From NCBI RefSeq assembly GCF_016801865.2, contig NC_068939.1, positions 140,063,821 through 140,127,820 of the forward strand: a DNA stretch of 64,000 nt. The letters run 5' to 3'. Under the pieces are notes generated by a model, which was not told the DNA's origin, ran no database searches, and was given only the letters and a program-made list of their open reading frames with translations. Shown piece after piece: positions 58,371 through 64,000 of the stretch. This DNA comes from Culex pipiens pallens (lineage: Eukaryota; Arthropoda; Insecta; Diptera; Culicidae). A program made the position numbers and the translations under genes. Numbering within the stretch: the stretch's first letter is position 1; each line of letters starts with the position of its first letter.

Positions 58371-59099
58371 CTTACGTTCTTAAATTCTTAAACTCCTAAA
58401 TTCTTAATTGCTTAAATCTTTAAATTTTGAATTCATTTTTTTAAATTATTTTCATTGCTGAATTTAAAAAATTTCATTAAGAAACTAGATATTTTGTATG
58501 ATTTTTGTCAACTTTATTTTCACTCTGGTTGACTTCATTTCGGTCCCGCCAGTGTGGATCAATCGGACAGTGCAGGGGACTCATAATCCAGACATATCCA
58601 GAGGTTGCTGGTTGGTTATAAATAGTTGGCGACACGATGGCTGACAGCTATGAAGACAACTTCTTTTTTTTTACTTCATTTCGACCAAAAAACTAAATCT
58701 GTCCTTTTAATTTCAAAATTCTGCATTTTGAGATTCGGCGAGGATCAAAATTATTAAAAAGTTTATAATTATTTGATTTTTTGATTTTGATTGATTTTTT
58801 CAACAAATCATATTGCAAACAAGAACCGCCCGAAGAAACGTCGAACGCCACTTTCCGTTTCTGATACTTTTCAGCTTCGTACACCCTTACCAAAAATCAT
58901 CATTTTCTGAGTTTAACAACCCACTTTTTCATACGATTTTTTGAGTTCAGGTCAAGGGGAATGACACTCGATCATTCCGGAGTAATTCCAGTTTAATTCC
59001 AGAATAATTGGAATGATGAGAATGTTTTGCTCTATGATATGAGTTTTTCAGATTAGCGTGTAAACGTCAACACATCAAAACACAACAAAATGTTTTCAT
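58371..59099. other. AT-rich intergenic DNA
   Basis: Starts with imperfect TTCTTAAAT repeats (58378-58440) like those of the large 61.7 kb array. No gene recognised. Confidence 0.4.
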
Positions 59100-59720
59100 C
59101 CATCCATCGTCCTGTCGTCGTTTGCGGTAAGCAAAAGTCCCTGCGGATATATCCCAACCATCACAACGAGGCACCCGGAAGTGGACCTCGTCGAATTTAC
59201 TGGTGAAAGAGGACGTTTAAAAAATAAGCTAGTGACGAGCTAGGTGGAGGAGTTTTAACCAGCAATCCAACCACCATCGCGGCCACCTCCATTTCGACTA
59301 TCGTCTCCACCAGTAGATTGCCGTGGCGGAAGACTGCCTCGTGGTGAACCAATCCGGCGAGAACCCCCTCGACATGTGGTGGCCGTACTCCGGGACTTCG
59401 AAACGGTAACCGGCAAGATGCGTCCGCTGTCTCCGGTGGGGAATCTCCGCTGACCACTGTGGAAATGACCCAGGTCAGGATGGCAGTGTCACCGGCAAGG
59501 AGGAGATGATGCGCGGAACATGATCCCGGTACCTGGTCAATCTTTACAAGGTTTACTTCAAGCACCGAATGTGTCAAAGGCGGTTTCGATCCTAGGGTAA
59601 AGCCGAAGAGCATCGACAAGTTGATCACGGTTCGAAGAATCGTTACCCATCGCACCGAGGTGAGACCCATGATGCCGGTGGCCAGTTATATGCCAGTTGA
59701 CCGTTCTGATGCCGATACGT
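59100..59720. pseudogene. Coding-like GC-rich relic, unrecognised
   Basis: About 600 bp stand out in GC content and codon-like composition. Both strands show long partial frames (minus 59197-59670 open for 157 codons; plus frames interrupted by several stops and apparent frame changes). I cannot match it to a known family. It may be a decayed gene or retrocopy; it may also be a chance open stretch. Confidence 0.3.
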
Positions 59721-60050
59721 ACAAAAAGGTGAGGGGTTGACCAGGTACTACAACCATAAAAATAATTGAAAAAAAAGGAAAAAAACCATAAAAATGGTTA
59801 TATGGGTTAACCCAATTGAACTGAAAAATTCGTATGACAAGTGGGATATTGAACTCAGAAAATCATGATTTTTGGTTAAGGCTAGTATGGAGATCGGAAG
59901 GAAAGGGGTCAAGAAACAGCTTTACGAACAGCAGAGCAAAGTAGAGGGAGCGTTTTCTTGGGGCTTTTCTTCACCCTCTCTGGCTTGCTTTCGCTGCCGC
60001 TGCTGCCCATTTGAAATTTTTCTTGACCGGTTCCTTCCGATGTGCGTATA

Positions 60051-60288
60051 CACTCAAACCCCGATGGTTTGACACCAACTGTTGTCAAACGAACGGGGTC
60101 ACTTTTTAGTTTGACACCCCTTTTACACGGAGTTCACACACACTACCAAACGTTTGTTTTGATAGTGTGCGTGAGCGCCGTGTAAAAAGTGACAGTTCGT
60201 CACTTTTTAGTTTGACTTTGACCAACCAACGGGGTACAAACTAAAAAAGTGTCAAACGAAAAAGTGACCAACCACCGGGGGTTGAGTG
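60051..60288. mobile_element. TA-target MITE with CACTCAA ends, 238 bp
   Basis: Ends CACTCAAACCCCGATGGTTTG and its complement-like CAACCACCGGGGGTTGAGTG, flanked by TA (60049-60050, 60289-60290). Subterminal GTCACTTTTTAGTTTGAC repeats. TA duplication suggests the Tc1/mariner superfamily. Confidence 0.75.
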
Positions 60289-60605
60289 TACCGCTTTAGG
60301 GTGTACCCTTGGGTGTACCGCTTAAATACGGTATGCTGATCGGAAGGAACGCGGTCAAGAAATGTTGCGTGTTCTTTTCGTGACCCCCCCAAGAAAAGTT
60401 GACAGTTCGGTATGAGCGCGATTGACGGTGTGCGCGCTTGAGGTTCTTTCGAGGAAAAAATAAAAAGATTAAAAATATTCAAAACTTAAAATTAAATAGA
60501 TTAAAAATGTTTATTCAAAAACTTTTAACAACAATTATAAACAAAATTAAGAAATCAATAAATAAAAGCAAATTTAGAAATTCTTAAATTCTAAAACAAG
60601 AAAAA
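60289..60605. other. Short intergenic stretch
   Basis: ATCGGAAGGAA(C/A)(G/C)(C/G)GGTCAAGAAA occurs at 59889 and 60338 directly and at 60018 inverted, so the MITE sits within an older inverted repeat. Confidence 0.45.
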
Positions 60606-61668
60606 CTGAAATTAAAAAAATATGTAATTATGAAATAAGGAAATCAAAAAACTATGTAATTATGAAATAAGGAAATTAAAAAATTAGGAAATTAGGAAAC
60701 AAGGGAATTAGGAAATTTGGAAATTATGATATTAGCAAATAAGTAAAATACAGAAAATAAGAAAATTAGGAAATCATGAAACAAAGAAATTAAGAAATTA
60801 GAAAATTAATATGTAAGGAAAATAGGATGTTAGGAAGTTAGGAAATGAGGAAATGAGGAAATCAGGAAATTAGGAAGTTAGGAAATCACGAAATTAAGAA
60901 ATTTGGAAATTAGGAAATAAAGAAAATTTTTAAAATTAGGAGACTAGGAAATTAGGAAGTTAGGAAGTTAGGATATTAAATTAGGATATTAGGGAATTAG
61001 GAAATAAGGAAGTTAGGAAAATAGGAGGTTAGGAAATTTGGAAATTAGGATATCAGGAAACTAGGAAATTAGGAAATTAAGAAATTAGGAAGATAGGAAG
61101 TTAGGAAATTAGGAAGTTAGGAAATTAGGAAATTAGGGAACTAGGAAATTAGGAGTTTAGGAAGTTAGGAAGTTAAGAAATTATGAAATTAATATGTTAG
61201 GAAATTAGGAAATTAGGAAATTCCTAGAAATTAGGAAATTATGAAATAAGGAAAATAGGAAATTCAGAAATTAGAAAATCGTGAAATTAGGAAAATAATA
61301 TGTTAGGAAATTAGGAAGTTAGGAAATTTGGAAATTAGGAAATTAGGAAGTTAGGAAATTAGAATATTAGGAAGTGTGGAAGTTAGGAAGTTAGGAAATT
61401 GGGAAATTAGGATATCAGGAAACTAGGAAATTAGGAAATTAAGAAGTTAGGAAGTTAGGAAATTAAGAAGTTAGGAAATTAAGAAGTAAGGAAATCAGGA
61501 AATAAGGAAGTTAGGAAATTAGGAAACTAGGAAATTAGGAGTTTAGGAAGTTAGGAAGTTAAGAAATCAGGAAATTTGGAAGTATGGAAATTAGGAAATA
61601 AGGAAATTAGGATATTCGGAAACTAGGAAATTAGGAAGTTAGGAAATTTTGAAATTATAAAATAAGGC
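60606..61668. repeat. Degenerate 8-bp tandem field, GGAAATTA type
   Basis: About 1 kb of loosely repeated GGAAATTA/GGAAGTTA units with many substitutions and some period shifts. No coding frame. Confidence 0.88.
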
Positions 61669-61732
61669 TGGAACAAATGTTTATTTTTTTTTTTCTGGAA
61701 TTCCTAAATTCTTAAATTTTTAAGTCTCTTAA

Positions 61733-63688
61733 TTCTTAAATTCTTAAATTCCTAAATTCTTAAATTCTTAAATTCTTAAATTCTTAAATTCTTAAATTCT
61801 TAAATTCTTAAATTCTTAAATTCTTAAATTCTTAAATTCTTAAATTCTTAAATTCTTAAATTCTTAAATTCTTAAATTCTTAAATTCTTAAATTCTTAAA
61901 TCCTTAAATTCTTAAATTCTTAAATTCTTAAATTCTTAAATTCTTAAATTCTTAAATTCTTAAATTCTTAAATTCTTAAATTCTTAAATTCTTAAATTCT
62001 TAAATTCTTAAATTCTTAAATTCTTAAATTCTTAAATTCTTAAATTCTTAAATTCTTAAATTCTTAAATTCTTAAATTCTTAAATTCTTAAATTCTTAAA
62101 TTCTTAAATTCTTAAATTCTTAAATTCTTAAATTCTTAAATTCTTAAATTCTTAAATTCTTAAATTCTTAAATTCTTAAATTCTTAAATTCTTAAATTCT
62201 TAAATTCTTAAATTCTTAAATTCTTAAATTCTTAAATTCTTAAATTCTTAAATTCTTAAATTCTTAAATTCTTAAATTCTTAAATTCTTAAATTCTTAAA
62301 TTCTTAAATTCTTAAATTCTTAAATTCTTAAATTCTTAAATTCTTAAATTCTTAAATTCTTAAATTCTTAAATTCTTAAATTCTTAAATTCTTAAATTCT
62401 TAAATTCTTAAATTCTTAAATTCTTAAATTCTTAAATTCTTAAATTCTTAAATTCTTAAATTCTTAAATTCTTAAATTCTTAAATTCTTAAATTCTTAAA
62501 TTCTTAAATTCTTAAATTCTTAAATTCTTAAATTCTTAAATTCTTAAATTCTTAAATTCTTAAATTCTTAAATTCTTAAATTCTTAAATTCTTAAATTCT
62601 TAAATTCTTAAATTCTTAAATTCTTAAATTCTTAAATTCTTAAATTCTTAAATTCTTAAATTCTTAAATTCTTAAATTCTTAAATTCTTAAATTCTTAAA
62701 TTCTTAAATTCTTAAATTCTTAAATTCTTAAATTCTTAAATTCTTAAATTCTTAAATTCTTAAATTCTTAAATTCTTAAATTCTTAAATTCTTAAATTCT
62801 TAAATTCTTAAATTCTTAAATTCTTAAATTCTTAAATTCTTAAATTCTTAAATTCTTAAATTCTTAAATTCTTAAATTCTTAAATTCTTAAATTCTTAAA
62901 TTCTTAAATTCTTAAATTCTTAAATTCTTAAATTCTTAAATTCTTAAATTCTTAAATTCTTAAATTCTTAAATTCTTAAATTCTTAAATTCTTAAATTCT
63001 TAAATTCTTAAATTCTTAAATTCTTAAATTCTTAAATTCTTAAATTCTTAAATTCTTAAATTCTTAAATTCTTAAATTCTTAAATTCTTAAATTCTTAAA
63101 TTCTTAAATTCTTAAATTCTTAAATTCTTAAATTCTTAAATTCTTAAATTCTTAAATTCTTAAATTCTTAAATTCTTAAATTCTTAAATTCTTAAATTCT
63201 TAAATTCTTAAATTCTTAAATTCTTAAATTCTTAAATTCTTAAATTCTTAAATTCTTAAATTCTTAAATTCTTAAATTCTTAAATTCTTAAATTCTTAAA
63301 TTCTTAAATTCTTAAATTCTTAAATTCTTAAATTCTTAAATTCTTAAATTCTTAAATTCTTAAATTCTTAAATTCTTAAATTCTTAAATTCTTAAATTCT
63401 TAAATTCTTAAATTCTTAAATTCTTAAATTCTTAAATTCTTAAATTCTTAAATTCTTAAATTCTTAAATTCTTAAATTCTTAAATTCTTAAATTCTTAAA
63501 TTCTTAAATTCTTAAATTCTTAAATTCTTAAATTCTTAAATTCTTAAATTCTTAAATTCTTAAATTCTTAAATTCTTAAATTCTTAAATTCTTAAATTCT
63601 TAAATTCTTAAATTCTTAAATTCTTAAATTCTTAAATTCTTAAATTCTTAAATTCTTAAATTCTTAAATTCTTAAATTCTTAAATTCT
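61733..63688. repeat. Octamer satellite (TTCTTAAA)n, about 244 copies
   Basis: Nearly pure TTCTTAAA in tandem for about 1956 bp, with rare variants only near the left edge (for example TCCTTAAA at 61901). TAA occurs in one phase, so no long frame exists. Confidence 0.97.
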
Positions 63689-63943
63689 TTTTTTTCAATT
63701 AAATTTATTTTATTAGTAAATAATCAATTAACAATTCCGTATTTCTTATAACCTAATAGAGTTTTGGAGTTCCTTTCAACTATGATTTGACTATAATTTA
63801 TTTTGATGTAATTGGATATTCTAACAATGGGTTTGGCAAGAGAAGGAAAAATTAAAAAAAAAAACCTTCTAGATTTACTAAGGAAGAGGATAGAAATAGA
63901 AAAGCTTAAAACTAAATCACAGTATGTTTTGTCTATTGACGTC
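63689..63943. other. Unique-looking spacer between octamer arrays
   Basis: About 255 bp of AT-rich sequence with no repeat partner found here and no gene. Confidence 0.5.
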
Positions 63944-64000
63944 GAATTCTTAAATTCTTAAATTCTTAAATTCTTAAATTCTTAAATTCTTAAATTCTTA
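63944..64000. repeat. Octamer satellite resumes, cut by window end
   Basis: Same TTCTTAAA unit and same strand, continuing past the last base of the window. Confidence 0.93.

Noticed and set aside
61733..64000. Telomeric repeat
   Set aside because: The unit TTCTTAAA is not the insect telomere repeat TTAGG and resumes after unique DNA.

Overview
The window looks like mosquito nuclear DNA, most likely Culex. The evidence is a split insect-type Upf1 gene, a complete Jockey-clade (Juan-like) LINE, and a very high density of small non-autonomous DNA transposons nested in AT-rich intergenic DNA. The species is inferred from gene and repeat style; no species-specific marker was tested.

Only one conventional gene is certain. 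Upf1, the RNA helicase of nonsense-mediated decay, lies on the minus strand between 47240 and 56233. It has three coding exons, clean GT-AG splice sites, a predicted 1136-residue product, and a 5.5 kb second intron that holds a 1.9 kb palindromic element. A 57-codon minus-strand ORF (28367-28540) with coding-like composition is a possible small gene of unknown function. A GC-rich, coding-like stretch near 59.1-59.7 kb may be a pseudogene.

Region by region: 0-8.9 kb is AT-rich DNA with fold-back and TIR elements. 8925-13411 is a full-length LINE on the minus strand with a 12-bp target-site duplication, ORF1, and an ORF2 broken by one in-frame stop. 13.4-35.3 kb is a mosaic of fold-back elements (one family with GAGCAGTTCTC ends recurs at least seven times), small MITEs of hAT, Harbinger and TA-target type, and a tRNA-derived SINE. 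35.9-39.5 kb holds three arrays of one heptamer (TTTCTTG), with two tRNA-like sequences in opposite orientation between the second and third. 39.5-45.4 kb has more fold-back DNA and a 2.15 kb TIR element carrying a 157-bp tandem repeat. 46-56.5 kb is Upf1. 57-64 kb has fold-back DNA, a TA-target MITE, a degenerate 8-bp repeat field and a nearly pure 2 kb array of TTCTTAAA that resumes at the window edge.

Many insertions can be dated relative to each other because one element sits inside another, and several have an empty-site comparison inside the same window. No CRISPR array, operon or bacterial feature is present, and I saw no convincing new enzymatic system. The unusual content is structural: six-frame-open satellites, large palindromes and nested elements.
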